Source: Paramesorhizobium sp049065735
Lineage (GTDB): Bacteria; Pseudomonadota; Alphaproteobacteria; Rhizobiales; Rhizobiaceae
Length of the DNA stretch: 46,309 bases
Assembly: GCF_049065735.1 (NCBI RefSeq)
Contig: NZ_JBAKHD010000013.1
Location: forward strand, 1 to 46,309
Direction of reading: 5' to 3'
Made by a program: the position numbers and the translations under genes. How positions within the stretch are numbered: position 1 is the first letter of the stretch; each line of letters starts with the position of its first letter. The notes beneath the pieces are model-generated. The model saw only the letters and a program-made list of their open reading frames with translations. It was not told the origin of the DNA and did not search any database. This document shows, piece after piece, positions 24,517 through 33,735 of this stretch.

Positions 24517-27500
24517 GTGATGGCCCCAAAGACCAAGGCGGAGAAGATCGACCTCGAAGTCGAGGAAGCGCTGGAAAAAGCTCTCGATTTCGATTTCGAC
24601 GATGACCTGGGAATCGACATGAACCTCGGCTCGCTCGATGAAAATTTCTCGCTGTCCGATCTCGAGGAGCAGATCTCGCGCGCTGCTGCCGAGCTCGCCA
24701 ATGAGAAGAAGGAAGCGCCCGCCTCTCCGGCCCGGCCAATTCGCGCCACGGAAAGCGCCGCCGCGGATATCGCGAAGAAGCAGCCCGCGCCCACGGCGCC
24801 GGCCGATGTCGCCGCGCCTCCTCCGCCGCCCGCCCCGCCCCGTGTGACGGCGGCGCCCGTTTCGGAGATGTCGGCAGCGTCCGCGCCGAAGGCGGAGCCG
24901 ATGGGCGAGCCGCCCGCTTTCCTGACCAAATCTGCCGAAACCCAGCCCAAGGCGGCTTCGCTCACGCCCGCCAATGACGATCTTCGGCGCGAAGGCGCGC
25001 TTCCGCGCGGGCTGGCGCAACGCCCGTCGAACCGCATTTACTGGACAACCACGGCTCTCTCCGCGCTCTGGACCGCTGGAGGCCTTGCCGTCGGCCATTC
25101 GCTAAGCCCGTCCGGCCTTACCTCGGCCGGGGCGCTCAGCAATTTCTTCACGTCCCCTGCGGGTCTTGCCGTCGCAACCGGCATTGCCGTTCCAGTCCTG
25201 ATGTTCTGGGGCTTTGCCCACATGCTGCGCCGCGCGCAGGAAATGCAGTTCGCCGCGCGCACCATGACCGAAGCAGCCTTGCGCCTTGCCGAGCCCGAAT
25301 CGGTGGCCGGCGAGCGCGTGGTAACTCTGGGCCAGGCAGTGCGCCGCGAAGTGGCGGCGATGAGCGAGGGCATCGAGCGCACCCTCGCCCGCGCCGTCGA
25401 GCTGGAAACCCTTGTGCAGACCGAGGTCAACGAGCTCGAGCGCGCCTATACCGACAACGAAATCCGCATCCGCACGCTGGTCAGCGAACTCGGCAATGAG
25501 CGCGAGGCCGTTCTGACTCACGCCGAGCGGGTTCGCTCCTCGATTTCCGGTGCGCATGAGCACCTGAAGGAAGAGCTGTCCGTCGCCACCAACGCCATCC
25601 GCGAAAGCGTCGCAGGGGCAACGTCGCAACTGACCGAGCAGATGATGCGCTCCGGCGACAATTTGGTGGATCGCCTCAATGACAGCGGCAATTCCATCAC
25701 AGTCGCCATCGACACGCGCGCCAATGACGTTTCGTCCCGCATCGCCGCGTCAGGCGAAGCGCTGACCAATGTGCTCGATACCCGCATCGCCACCCTTGGT
25801 GCACAGACCGAGACGGTGGTGTCCACGCTCGCAGACGTGCTCGACCGGCGCACCGGCAGCATCGCCTCGCTGCTGGGCGACACCACCCAGAACATGGTGA
25901 GCGAGTTCGACGCCCGCCTTGCGGCCCTCGACAGTACGCTGGCCGAGCGCGGACACTCCCTCCTCAACGAATTCGAGACCCGCGCCCAGTCGCTCGACGC
26001 CAGCACCGAGAAGCTCAACGCGGCGCTGGAAGCGCGTGCTCGTCAGATCAATGAGAACCTCATCGCCCGTACCCGCGAAATCGCCGAAACCTTCTCCGAA
26101 GGCCGCACGACGATCAGCGAAGTCATGGACGAGACCAAGACGCGGATTTCGAGCGACCTCTCCGGCATTGCCGAATCGGTGTCGAGCCTGCTCAACGAAA
26201 AGGCCCTGAACTTCGCTGGCCAGCTCGCCGAGGGCCGCAACGCGCTCGCCGCCTCGCTCGCCGGCGAAACGGACCGCGTCTCGGCCATCATCCGCGATCA
26301 TACCGACACGCTCGCCACCCACACCAACCGCATCCAGGATGCGGTGGCTGGAAGCGCGGCGATGCTCGACGGTGTTACCGAGCGCCATGCCTCTCTGCTC
26401 GAGGAACGCACCGCCGCGGTCCGCGCCGCGATTGCCGAAAACAGCGCGCTCCTAGATCAGACTTTCGAAAGGCATGGCAGCCTGCTCGACGACCGCGTCG
26501 TGGGCCTGCGTGCCGCGCTGGCGGAAAACGACGCCGTTCTGCAGAACGCTTTCGAAACCTATGCCCGCTCCATCGATCAGCACACCCATGGCGTCCGTGA
26601 TCTCCTTGGCGAGAGCCAGCAGGCGCTCGTTCAGGCGCTCGACGAGCGCGCTCGTGGCATTCGCGAAATCCTCAGCGGCAGCGAGGATGCGATTGCCCGC
26701 ACCATCGACGAGAAGACCCTGAACGTGCATGGCGTTCTCGTCGCCGGCCAGGACGGGCTCGCCCGCGCGCTGGAGGAACGCACCGCCGAAATCCGCGCGA
26801 CGCTGGGCCAAAGCCGCGACATGCTGGATGCAAGCCTCAGTGAGCACGCCCGAGCCCTCGACGAGCGCACGGCAGGCTTCGGCTCGGTGCTTGCACAGAA
26901 CCAGGCCGTCATTGCCGATACGCTCGGCGGCCATGAGCGCCTGCTTGAAGACCGCGCCGCGGAAATCCGTTCCGCCCTCGCCCAGACTGCCGAGACGCTT
27001 GGCGAAACGCTTATGGATCAGAATACAATCCTCGAGCAGCGCACGGCCATGCTGCAGCAGACCATCGGCGAAAGCAGCATAGCCATCAGCCGGGTCTTCG
27101 ACGAGCAGACCGGCGTCATCGACGAGCGTACCTCGACCATGCAGAAGGCGCTTACCATCGGCGTCGACAATGTGCGCAAGTCGCTGGAGCAGAGCGCGCA
27201 GGTGGTTGCCGGCGCGCTGCGCGAAAAGATCGTCGAGGCAGCCGGCACGCTTTCCGCCGAGGCCGCGAAGGCCGGCGAGGCGCTCGACGGCTATGGCGAG
27301 TTCTTCAGCAGCCATCTCATCGAGAATCTGAGCGCGACGGAAGCCCGCCTCAACGAGCGCGCCGATGCCATCGCCATGAATCTGGGCGAGATCGGCTCGC
27401 GCGTCGCCACCGAGCTCGGCTCCATCGAGGCCCGCATCAACCACGTGACGGAAAGCACCTCCGCCACGCTGGAAGAACGCACCCGCGAGCTCAATGCCGT

Positions 27501-29094
27501 GCTCGCCGCCCGCTCGCAGGAGATCACCCGCATTCTCGCCGACACGGCGGAACCGCTGGTCGAGCGCCTTGCCGACAGTGGCCGCGGCCTCGCCACCCAG
27601 CTGGAGGAAGCCACCCATGCCGCGACCGACCGGCTGCGGGCCGAAAATGCGGCGCTCGTCAGCGCGCTCGCCAGCCGCACGGCGGAAACCATCTCCGCCA
27701 TCCAGGAGGCCAAGAGCGGCCTTGCGGACAATGTCGGCGAGCTCATCGACCGTCTGGCGGCTTCCAACGCCAAGCTTGGCGACCTCATCGACAGCGCCAC
27801 GCGCAATCTTGGCGATATCGACACCCGCCTTCTCGACACCACATCGTCCTTTGCGGAAAACACCAACCGCGCGGCGCAGACCTTTGCCTCCGCGGGCCGC
27901 CTCATCGACGGCAATCTCAATACGCTGAGCGGCCTCTCCAACGAGACGCTGAAGCAGATCAGCAGCATTGCCGAGCGTTTCGAGGAACATGGCCGCATGC
28001 TCGGCGCTGCCAATGCGATGATCGGTTCGGCGCAGGACAATCTCGCCGCCACGCTGGAAGAACGCGCCCATGCGCTGCAGGAACTGGCCGCCGGCCTCAC
28101 CGAGCGCTCGGAAGGCATCGAGCATGTCATGCGCTCGTTCGAGAAGCTGGTCTCGACCGCATTCGAACGCGCCGAAGGCCGTACCCGCATGTCGGCGGAG
28201 CAGCTGCGCGCCACCATCTCCGACGTGGTGGAACAGGCGTCGCAGAAATTTGCCAACGCCACCGACGAAATCCGCCGCACGGCGGCGGAAATCCGCGCCG
28301 AGCTCGACGAGACGCGCGGCGAACTGAAACGCGGCGTGCTCGACATGCCCGCTCAGGCCAAGGAATCCACCACGGCCATGCGCAAAGCGGTATCCGAGCA
28401 GATCAACGCGCTGCGTGAGCTGGCCGAGATCGTCAACAAGTCGGGTCGCCTCATCGATGTCGGTGAGAGCAAGGCCGACCGGCCCGTCTCGCGCCCGGCC
28501 CCTCGCCCTGCGCCGGCGCCAGCGCCCGCCCCGGCTCCCCGCGCGGCTGAACGCGGCTTCGGTCTGGAAGACCAGATCGTCCTGAACAACAGCCGCGAGC
28601 GTGACCGGGAGCGCGCCGCCCCCGCACCGGTGTCCTCCGCCGCGCGCAGCAGCGGCAGCTGGGTCTCCGACCTTCTCGCACGCGCCTCGCGTGAGGAAGA
28701 GCCCGAGCCGGTCCGCGCGCCCGCACCCAGCACGTCGCGTTCCCCGGCTCATGTGGTCGAGTCGCTGAATTCGCTCTCAGTGGATATCGCCCGCGCCATC
28801 GATCACGATGCCTCGGTTGAGCTCTGGGAACGCTACCGCCGCGGCGAGCGCAACGTCTTCACCCGCCGCCTCTACACGATGAAGGGCCAGCAGACCTTCG
28901 ACGAGATCAAGCGCAAGTACCAGTCGGACAGCGAATTTCGCCGCGCAGTGGACCGTTACATGGACGACTTCCAGCGCCTGATCGAAGACGTCGCCCGCAA
29001 CGACCGCGACAACATGGTGACGCAGACCTACCTGACCTCCGATACCGGCAAGGTCTACACCATGCTCGCCCATGCCAGCGGGCGGTTGCGGTAA
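24517..29094 (+). CDS. rgsE: Large coiled-coil polar growth protein, GPR/RgsE-like
   Basis: The 1525-residue protein has an acidic N-terminus (residues 1-65), a Pro/Ala linker (65-165) and two membrane segments at about 173-193 and 214-236. Over 1000 residues of continuous alpha-helical apolipoprotein/kinesin-like coiled coil follow, then a second Pro-rich linker (about 1320-1400) and a conserved C-terminal domain of about 110 residues (LWERYRRGERNVFTRRLY). This layout matches the growth pole ring protein GPR of Agrobacterium, called RgsE in Sinorhizobium, which organises unipolar growth; Brucella versions are near 1580 residues. Start GTG 24517 has GAGG nine bases upstream; ATG 24520 is the alternative. 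A strong terminator follows at 29118. Confidence 0.78.
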   Translation: MMAPKTKAEKIDLEVEEALEKALDFDFDDDLGIDMNLGSLDENFSLSDLEEQISRAAAELANEKKEAPASPARPIRATESAAADIAKKQPAPTAPADVAAPPPPPAPPRVTAAPVSEMSAASAPKAEPMGEPPAFLTKSAETQPKAASLTPANDDLRREGALPRGLAQRPSNRIYWTTTALSALWTAGGLAVGHSLSPSGLTSAGALSNFFTSPAGLAVATGIAVPVLMFWGFAHMLRRAQEMQFAARTMTEAALRLAEPESVAGERVVTLGQAVRREVAAMSEGIERTLARAVELETLVQTEVNELERAYTDNEIRIRTLVSELGNEREAVLTHAERVRSSISGAHEHLKEELSVATNAIRESVAGATSQLTEQMMRSGDNLVDRLNDSGNSITVAIDTRANDVSSRIAASGEALTNVLDTRIATLGAQTETVVSTLADVLDRRTGSIASLLGDTTQNMVSEFDARLAALDSTLAERGHSLLNEFETRAQSLDASTEKLNAALEARARQINENLIARTREIAETFSEGRTTISEVMDETKTRISSDLSGIAESVSSLLNEKALNFAGQLAEGRNALAASLAGETDRVSAIIRDHTDTLATHTNRIQDAVAGSAAMLDGVTERHASLLEERTAAVRAAIAENSALLDQTFERHGSLLDDRVVGLRAALAENDAVLQNAFETYARSIDQHTHGVRDLLGESQQALVQALDERARGIREILSGSEDAIARTIDEKTLNVHGVLVAGQDGLARALEERTAEIRATLGQSRDMLDASLSEHARALDERTAGFGSVLAQNQAVIADTLGGHERLLEDRAAEIRSALAQTAETLGETLMDQNTILEQRTAMLQQTIGESSIAISRVFDEQTGVIDERTSTMQKALTIGVDNVRKSLEQSAQVVAGALREKIVEAAGTLSAEAAKAGEALDGYGEFFSSHLIENLSATEARLNERADAIAMNLGEIGSRVATELGSIEARINHVTESTSATLEERTRELNAVLAARSQEITRILADTAEPLVERLADSGRGLATQLEEATHAATDRLRAENAALVSALASRTAETISAIQEAKSGLADNVGELIDRLAASNAKLGDLIDSATRNLGDIDTRLLDTTSSFAENTNRAAQTFASAGRLIDGNLNTLSGLSNETLKQISSIAERFEEHGRMLGAANAMIGSAQDNLAATLEERAHALQELAAGLTERSEGIEHVMRSFEKLVSTAFERAEGRTRMSAEQLRATISDVVEQASQKFANATDEIRRTAAEIRAELDETRGELKRGVLDMPAQAKESTTAMRKAVSEQINALRELAEIVNKSGRLIDVGESKADRPVSRPAPRPAPAPAPAPAPRAAERGFGLEDQIVLNNSRERDRERAAPAPVSSAARSSGSWVSDLLARASREEEPEPVRAPAPSTSRSPAHVVESLNSLSVDIARAIDHDASVELWERYRRGERNVFTRRLYTMKGQQTFDEIKRKYQSDSEFRRAVDRYMDDFQRLIEDVARNDRDNMVTQTYLTSDTGKVYTMLAHASGRLR
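26311..27204 (+). repeat. Protein-level tandem repeats of 29 and 22 residues inside rgsE
   Basis: Residues 599-896 split without gaps into eleven units that begin with a (L/I)(D/E)(E/D/Q)RT-like motif. Unit lengths are 29, 29, 29, 22, 22, 22, 29, 29, 29, 29 and 29. Both lengths fit hendecad/heptad coiled-coil arithmetic (22 = 2x11; 29 = 22+7). DNA identity between units is low, so this is an old protein repeat, not a recent DNA duplication. Confidence 0.8.
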
Positions 29095-29117
29095 TAGCTG
29101 GATAGATACTGAAGCAG

Positions 29118-29145
29118 AAAACGCGGCTCTCACGGGCCGCGTTTT
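29118..29145 (+). terminator. Rho-independent terminator after rgsE
   Basis: AAAACGCGGC at 29118-29127 pairs perfectly with GCCGCGTTTT at 29136-29145 around an 8-base loop and runs into a T-rich tail ending at 29150. It begins 23 bases after the rgsE stop codon. Confidence 0.9.
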
Positions 29146-29192
29146 TGTTTGGAGGTCTGGCGCTCAGGTTGTTCTTATTGTGGGATCGCCAA

Positions 29193-29258
29193 GCGCTCTC
29201 GTCTTTCGAAGATTCGCTCCGCTTCGCATTCAGGGATGACTGTCGAAGATGAGAGCGC
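29193..29258. repeat. Imperfect intergenic inverted repeat (REP-like)
   Basis: GCGCTCTCGTCTTTCGA at 29193-29209 is complementary to TCGAAGATGAGAGCGC at 29243-29258 with one mismatch and one bulge. The roughly 33-base middle contains ATTCGCTCCGCTTCGC and a CAGGGATGAC stretch. It lies outside the rgsE terminator, between converging genes, and looks like a mobile palindromic element of the REP type. Confidence 0.5.
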
Positions 29259-29309
29259 ACAACTCAGCGTTCAGGGGAAGCATAACCGCTTCCAGCGCGC
29301 CCTCAACCG

Positions 29310-29900
29310 TCAGATCACCGACAGCGTCCAACTCACGATTTCGCCAGTGACCTTGTCGAAGGCGGCGTTGAGAGCTTGCACATAGGCGGCATTGCCGGTG
29401 CCGTTGACCGGCACGGAGGCGGTGAAGACGCGGGTGGCGCGGATTTCACCGTTCTTATCGTTCATCACCTTGGCGCCGATCTCGACGATCGCGATCGGCC
29501 TACCGCCAAAAGCGTCAACGCCGAAGGTGCGGATATCGGTGATGATCTGATAATCGATGGCAAGGCCTTCGCCCGGACGCCCGACGCCACCCAGAAGGCC
29601 GGTATTGTCGAACGCCTGCACCAAGCGCGACTGCACGATGCTCGGCAGCCGGTCGCCCCATTGCGCGCCCTTCAGATATTCGATCTCGTCGGGGGAGGTA
29701 TTGACGACGATATTCTGCCCGTCCAGCGCTTTGAGCGCTGCCGGGTTCTGGATCAGGATCTGCACATTCTTGCGGCTCTTCGCCGATACCACCGGCCGCG
29801 ACGCGTTGAGGTCGAAAGTGTCAAGCGGAACCGTGCCGCAAGAAGCGACAGTCACGGCCAGCAGCACCATGCCGGCGATACGCGCGGTGTGTGAAACCAT
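29310..29900 (-). CDS. ABC-type transport auxiliary lipoprotein (PqiC-like) of the MCE operon
   Basis: From the start at 29900 the 196-residue protein has an N-terminal membrane segment ending in the lipobox VTVASC, so Cys should be lipidated. The mature domain (QILIQNPAALKALDGQNIVV, WGDRLPSIVQSRLVQAFDNTG, DYQIITDIRTFGV) matches the ABC_trans_aux/PqiC family, outer-membrane partners of MCE transport systems. A start at 29942 would lengthen the signal region by 14 residues and cannot be excluded. It is the last gene of the four-gene MCE unit. Confidence 0.85.
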   Translation of the reverse strand: MVSHTARIAGMVLLAVTVASCGTVPLDTFDLNASRPVVSAKSRKNVQILIQNPAALKALDGQNIVVNTSPDEIEYLKGAQWGDRLPSIVQSRLVQAFDNTGLLGGVGRPGEGLAIDYQIITDIRTFGVDAFGGRPIAIVEIGAKVMNDKNGEIRATRVFTASVPVNGTGNAAYVQALNAAFDKVTGEIVSWTLSVI

Positions 29901-29957
29901 CGTCAAGTGCGACCGCCCCTTTTCACGTTTACTTAATCTCATGGAAATTCAACGGGA

Positions 29958-30953
29958 TCAACGCCGGTTGCGTGCGTCATATTGCGGGACATTGCCCTGT
30001 CCACCGAAAATGAGCCGTTGCGGGTCCCGTTCGAGGTCGGTGATCGCCTGCTCTATGCGCTGGATGGAGCGGCGGCTGTCGGTGACCAGCGCCTGCACGT
30101 CGCGCAGGCCCTGCCCGGAAAATCGCTGCAGATTGTCGGCAATGGGCCCGAGCCGCGTATTGAGCGTATCGGATGTGCGCTGGATGGATTGGAGCGTCGC
30201 CCTGGTTTGCGCCACGACGCTGTCCTTGCCGTTGTCGGAAACCAGCGCATCGACCTTCTGCATCACGCTGTCGGCCCGCGCCGAAGCTGCATTGAGACGC
30301 GCCATCATCTCGCGGGCGTCCTTGACGATCTGCTGCACATCGCCGGTATTGCCCGCAAGCTCGTCAAGCATCTTGGAGTTCTTGGCGAGTGCATCGGTGA
30401 AAGTCTTGGTATTCTCCACTGTTTGCGTCAGCGGCTGGCGCACATCCTTGATGAATGCGTCCAGCCCGTCGAGCACATTATTAGCCTTGGCGGCGATATC
30501 CTGCGCCGTTTCCAGAAGATTGGTCACCGCGGAGGGGTCGCCATTGATGAGCGCCACCTGGCCAGCCTTTTCCGCCTCCTCGAGAAGATTCGGCTCGTTA
30601 CGGCTGCCGCCTTTCAGTTCCACATAGGCCTGTCCGGTAAGATTGAGAATGCCGAGCTGCGCCCTGGTCGAGCGGGTAACCGGCGTTGTGCGGTTCACTT
30701 CGGTCAGCACATTGACATTGTTCGGATTGATCGGGTCGAGTGTGAGCCTGCGCACATCGCCCACCTTGATACCGTTGAACATGACCGGGCTGCCGATGGA
30801 AAGACCGCTGACCGAGCCCGGAATGCGAATCTCGAGCGGCGCCGTATCGCGGTTCTCGCCATAGCGCGCGGCCCAATAGACGAAGGCGAACGCCGCCAGG
30901 CACACCAGCAGCGTGAATATCCCCACCAGAACGTAATTGGCCTTTGTTTCCAT
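29958..30953 (-). CDS. MlaD/MCE family periplasmic lipid-binding protein
   Basis: The 331-residue protein begins with a membrane anchor (VLVGIFTLLVCLAAFAFVYW, about residues 9-28). The MCE domain at about 40-120 follows (IRIPGSVSGLSIGSPVMFNG, KVGDVRRLTL, LNLTGQAYVEL), then a long helical C-terminal region with regular amphipathic helices. MCE proteins form hexameric rings that carry phospholipids or other lipids across the periplasm. The gene lies between the ATPase and lipoprotein genes with short gaps, so it is the substrate-binding part of the same transporter. Confidence 0.9.
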   Translation of the reverse strand: METKANYVLVGIFTLLVCLAAFAFVYWAARYGENRDTAPLEIRIPGSVSGLSIGSPVMFNGIKVGDVRRLTLDPINPNNVNVLTEVNRTTPVTRSTRAQLGILNLTGQAYVELKGGSRNEPNLLEEAEKAGQVALINGDPSAVTNLLETAQDIAAKANNVLDGLDAFIKDVRQPLTQTVENTKTFTDALAKNSKMLDELAGNTGDVQQIVKDAREMMARLNAASARADSVMQKVDALVSDNGKDSVVAQTRATLQSIQRTSDTLNTRLGPIADNLQRFSGQGLRDVQALVTDSRRSIQRIEQAITDLERDPQRLIFGGQGNVPQYDARNRR

Positions 30954-30976
30954 CTCTTATCCAGTGGCTTTCATGT

Positions 30977-31810
30977 CTAGCGGGCCTGTGCCCGCCGCCG
31001 CGTCGGCGCGGACGGGTCGATCTGGCGCGCGCGCTTGCCGCGAAAGTACGCCTTCACCCAGGGATCATCAACCTCAAGCATGGTTTCTATGGTGCCATCG
31101 ACCAGAACCCGCTTCTTACCGAGCACCGCAATGCGGTCGCAAACGGAGAAGAGGCTATCGAGATCGTGTGTCACCATGAACACCGTCAGTCCCATCGTAT
31201 CACGCAAATTGGCGATCAGTTCGTCGAATTCCGCCGCGCCGATGGGGTCAAGCCCAGAGGTCGGCTCGTCGAGGAACAGGATATCCGGATCGAGCGCCAG
31301 AGCCCTCGCCAGCGCCGCGCGCTTGATCATGCCGCCCGACAGTTCGGATGGAAGCTTCTCCGCCGCATTCTGCGGCAAGCCGACGAGATCGATCTTCAGC
31401 CGTGCCAGCTCGTCCATCAGCCGGGGCGAAAGGTCGAGATATTCGCGCATCGGCACCTGAATGTTCTCCAGCACGTTGAGGGCGGAGAACAACGCGCCGT
31501 GCTGGAACAGCACGCCCATGCGCATGTCGATCTCCATCTTCTCGATGTCAGAAACCTTGTCGGTGTCATGACCGAAAATGCAGATCTCGCCCGACGATTT
31601 CTGATTGAGGCCCAGAATAGTGCGCATCAGCACCGACTTGCCCGCACCCGATGGCCCGATAAAACCCAGGATCTCGCCGGGATAGACATCGAGCGAGAGT
31701 TTATCGAGAACGGTCTGGCTGCCGAACGAAACGGTAACGTCGCGCACGGAAATCACCGGCTCGGCGGCGTAATCCGCTTCCTCCCGCTCTGTTGCCATCG
31801 CTTGCGCCAT
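30977..31810 (-). CDS. MlaF-like ABC transporter ATP-binding protein
   Basis: The 277-residue ATPase has Walker A GPSGAGKS, Q-loop, signature LSGGMIKRAALARAL and Walker B DILFLDEPTSGLDP with the expected His switch in MVTHDLDS. Sequence around the signature (MIKR instead of QRQR) is typical of MlaF. It should drive the STAS-permease encoded ten bases upstream, with MlaD as periplasmic component. A basic C-terminal tail (RGKRARQIDPSAPTRRRAQ) extends past the usual end. Confidence 0.92.
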   Translation of the reverse strand: MAQAMATEREEADYAAEPVISVRDVTVSFGSQTVLDKLSLDVYPGEILGFIGPSGAGKSVLMRTILGLNQKSSGEICIFGHDTDKVSDIEKMEIDMRMGVLFQHGALFSALNVLENIQVPMREYLDLSPRLMDELARLKIDLVGLPQNAAEKLPSELSGGMIKRAALARALALDPDILFLDEPTSGLDPIGAAEFDELIANLRDTMGLTVFMVTHDLDSLFSVCDRIAVLGKKRVLVDGTIETMLEVDDPWVKAYFRGKRARQIDPSAPTRRRAQAR

Positions 31811-31819
31811 CCGTCCCGC

Positions 31820-32995
31820 CTAAAAGTTGATCGCCGCATAGAACATCGCGAACAGCCCGTCCACGACGATCACGACGAAGATCGATTTCACGACGGAAGC
31901 GGTCACGCGCCGCCCGAGCGATTCCGCGCTGCCCTTCACCTTCATGCCCTCCACCGAGGCCATGATGCCGATGATGATCGCCATGAAAGGCGCTTTGATG
32001 AGGCCCGCGAGATAGGTGGAGGTGTCGACGGCGTCGCGCAAGCGTTCCAGAAACGCGGCCGGCGGAATGTGCGAATAGGTCGCCACGACGAAGCCCGCAC
32101 CGGCGAGCGCCGCGAGATCTGCAACGATGGTGAGAAGCGGCAGGGCAATAACGAGCGCCACCAGCCGGGGAAAGACGAGGACGCCGATGGGATTGAGCCC
32201 GATGACGGTGAGCGCGTCCGTCTCCTCGCGCATTTTCATCGACCCGATTTCGGCTGTGATTGCACTGCCCGAGCGTCCCGCCACCATGATGGCGGTGAGA
32301 AGCACGCCCAGTTCGCGCAACACCAGAATGCCGACCAGATCGATGACGAAGATTTCCGCCCCGAAATAGCGCAGCTGGAATGCGCCCTGCTGCGCGACGA
32401 TGCCGCCTACGATCGCCGACATCAGCACGATGATCGGCACCGCTCCGACGCCCATGCGATCAAGCTGGTTGACGATGGGAGCTATGCTGATGCCATTGCC
32501 CCGTCCCAGCTTCATCTGGGACCCGCGAATGGTCGCGCCCAGAATATGCATCGCCATCAGGAAATCATCCCGGGCGGAATAGGTAAGCTTACCCAGCGCC
32601 TCCAGCATGCCGATGATGAAAAAGGGCGGCTTCGGCGGCCTGTCCTGAGCCTCGCGGTCCACCGCCTCGCCGACCGCCGAGAGCAGCGGCTTCCAAGCCT
32701 CGCGCCGCCCCTGCAGCTTCACCTCCACATCCCGCGCCCGAAGAGCGTGACTCAACCGCTCGATCAGCCAAGCGCCTGCCGTGTCGAGACCGACGACATC
32801 GGAAAGGTCGATTGTTGCGCTCGAAAAGCCCTGTTCGCCCTGCAGCTTGCGCATCGTGCCATCGACCAGATGGACGCTATGCGACGTCCAGCGCCCGCTG
32901 AGCGCAATCGTCGCGCCGGTGGCGGAATGCGTCACCTCGATCCTGGGTGTCGTGTCGGGGGCGGCGCTTGCTTCGTCCGCAACTTCGGTCAACAT
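31820..32995 (-). CDS. MlaE-like permease with N-terminal STAS domain
   Basis: The protein is 391 residues from the ATG at 32995 (407 from an upstream in-frame start at 33043). Residues about 18-115 form a STAS domain (ATIALSGRW, FSSATIDLSDVVGLDTAGAW), the job done by separate MlaB in Escherichia coli. The remainder is the MlaE permease with about six membrane segments and the conserved ELGVLLTAIMVAGRSGSAIT and EIGSMKMREETDALTVIGL. It heads the four-gene MCE operon. The fused layout is known in rhizobial relatives. Confidence 0.9.
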   Translation of the reverse strand: MLTEVADEASAAPDTTPRIEVTHSATGATIALSGRWTSHSVHLVDGTMRKLQGEQGFSSATIDLSDVVGLDTAGAWLIERLSHALRARDVEVKLQGRREAWKPLLSAVGEAVDREAQDRPPKPPFFIIGMLEALGKLTYSARDDFLMAMHILGATIRGSQMKLGRGNGISIAPIVNQLDRMGVGAVPIIVLMSAIVGGIVAQQGAFQLRYFGAEIFVIDLVGILVLRELGVLLTAIMVAGRSGSAITAEIGSMKMREETDALTVIGLNPIGVLVFPRLVALVIALPLLTIVADLAALAGAGFVVATYSHIPPAAFLERLRDAVDTSTYLAGLIKAPFMAIIIGIMASVEGMKVKGSAESLGRRVTASVVKSIFVVIVVDGLFAMFYAAINF

Positions 32996-33208
32996 GTTCT
33001 TATTCTTATAGAGTCTTTCGATTCTGATCGAGACTTTTAGCACTCCGCAGCCAAACGGAATTGGTTTGCGCGCACAAATGCGGCCAGGGTAATGCCATTT
33101 AAGGCTTTGCTGATCAAAATAATTTTACTTGGGGCCGATTGTCATGTTTTATTGATCGTCGCGTTGCATGGATAGGCGGCACTGATTCACTTTTTTGAGG
33201 AAACAACC

Positions 33209-33655
33209 GTGAGCCATCATACCGATAACCAGAGACTTTTCATTCCGGCCCTCGGCGGCCTTTATTCGTCGCTGCACACTTTTGCCGAAACCTTGCTGCG
33301 CGTCATCGGCGGCGGCGCATTGGTGACCCATGGCTATGGCAAGATCATGAACCCGTTCGGCGCAAGCGGCATGGTGGAGAGCCTCGGCTTCTACCCCGGC
33401 GCCTTCTGGTCCCCGCTGCTTTCGGCAACGGAGTTCTTCGGCGGCATCCTCATCGCCATAGGCCTTTTCACCCGCCCAGCCGCCTTCGCGGCAATGATCG
33501 TGCTCCTTGTCACCGTCTGGTTCCATTGGGGCGTACAGGGTCAAGGATATTCCGGCGCTGAGAAATCCATTCTCTGGACGGCGATCCTGTTCTTCTTCGT
33601 CATCCGCGGCGCGAACCGGCAGTCGGTGGACGGGCTGATCGGGAAGCAGTTTTAA
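33209..33655 (+). CDS. DoxX family membrane protein
   Basis: The 148-residue protein has four membrane segments and the DoxX motifs: LLRVIGGGALVTHGYGKIM, then a LSATEFFGGILIAIGLFTR loop with conserved Glu and Gly, then MIVLLVTVWFHWG. The family is linked to thiol-oxidation and oxidative-stress tolerance, but the reaction is poorly defined. GTG at 33209 is preceded by TTGAGGAAAC (33196-33205). It diverges from the MCE operon; the 165-base gap holds both promoters. Confidence 0.85.
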   Translation: MSHHTDNQRLFIPALGGLYSSLHTFAETLLRVIGGGALVTHGYGKIMNPFGASGMVESLGFYPGAFWSPLLSATEFFGGILIAIGLFTRPAAFAAMIVLLVTVWFHWGVQGQGYSGAEKSILWTAILFFFVIRGANRQSVDGLIGKQF

Positions 33656-33735
33656 AAGGAAAGGGAATAGGAAAGTAAATGCGTAAGGCAGATACGAAAC
33701 GCTCCCTACTCACTTATTCCCTTACTCCCTTATAC

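Noticed and set aside
26452..28752. 766-codon open frame antisense to rgsE
   Set aside because: It mirrors a GC-rich, Ala/Glu-rich coiled-coil gene in which antisense stops are rare. The composition is Arg/Gly-rich without any domain, and no ribosome-binding site was seen.
30944..33040. 698-codon open frame antisense to the MCE operon
   Set aside because: It spans several real genes with clear motifs on the other strand and has a biased His/Asp/Arg composition.
33656..33735. Terminator formed by AAGGGAATA and TATTCCCTT repeats
   Set aside because: The arms are short and separated by about 45 bases, so a stable hairpin is doubtful.
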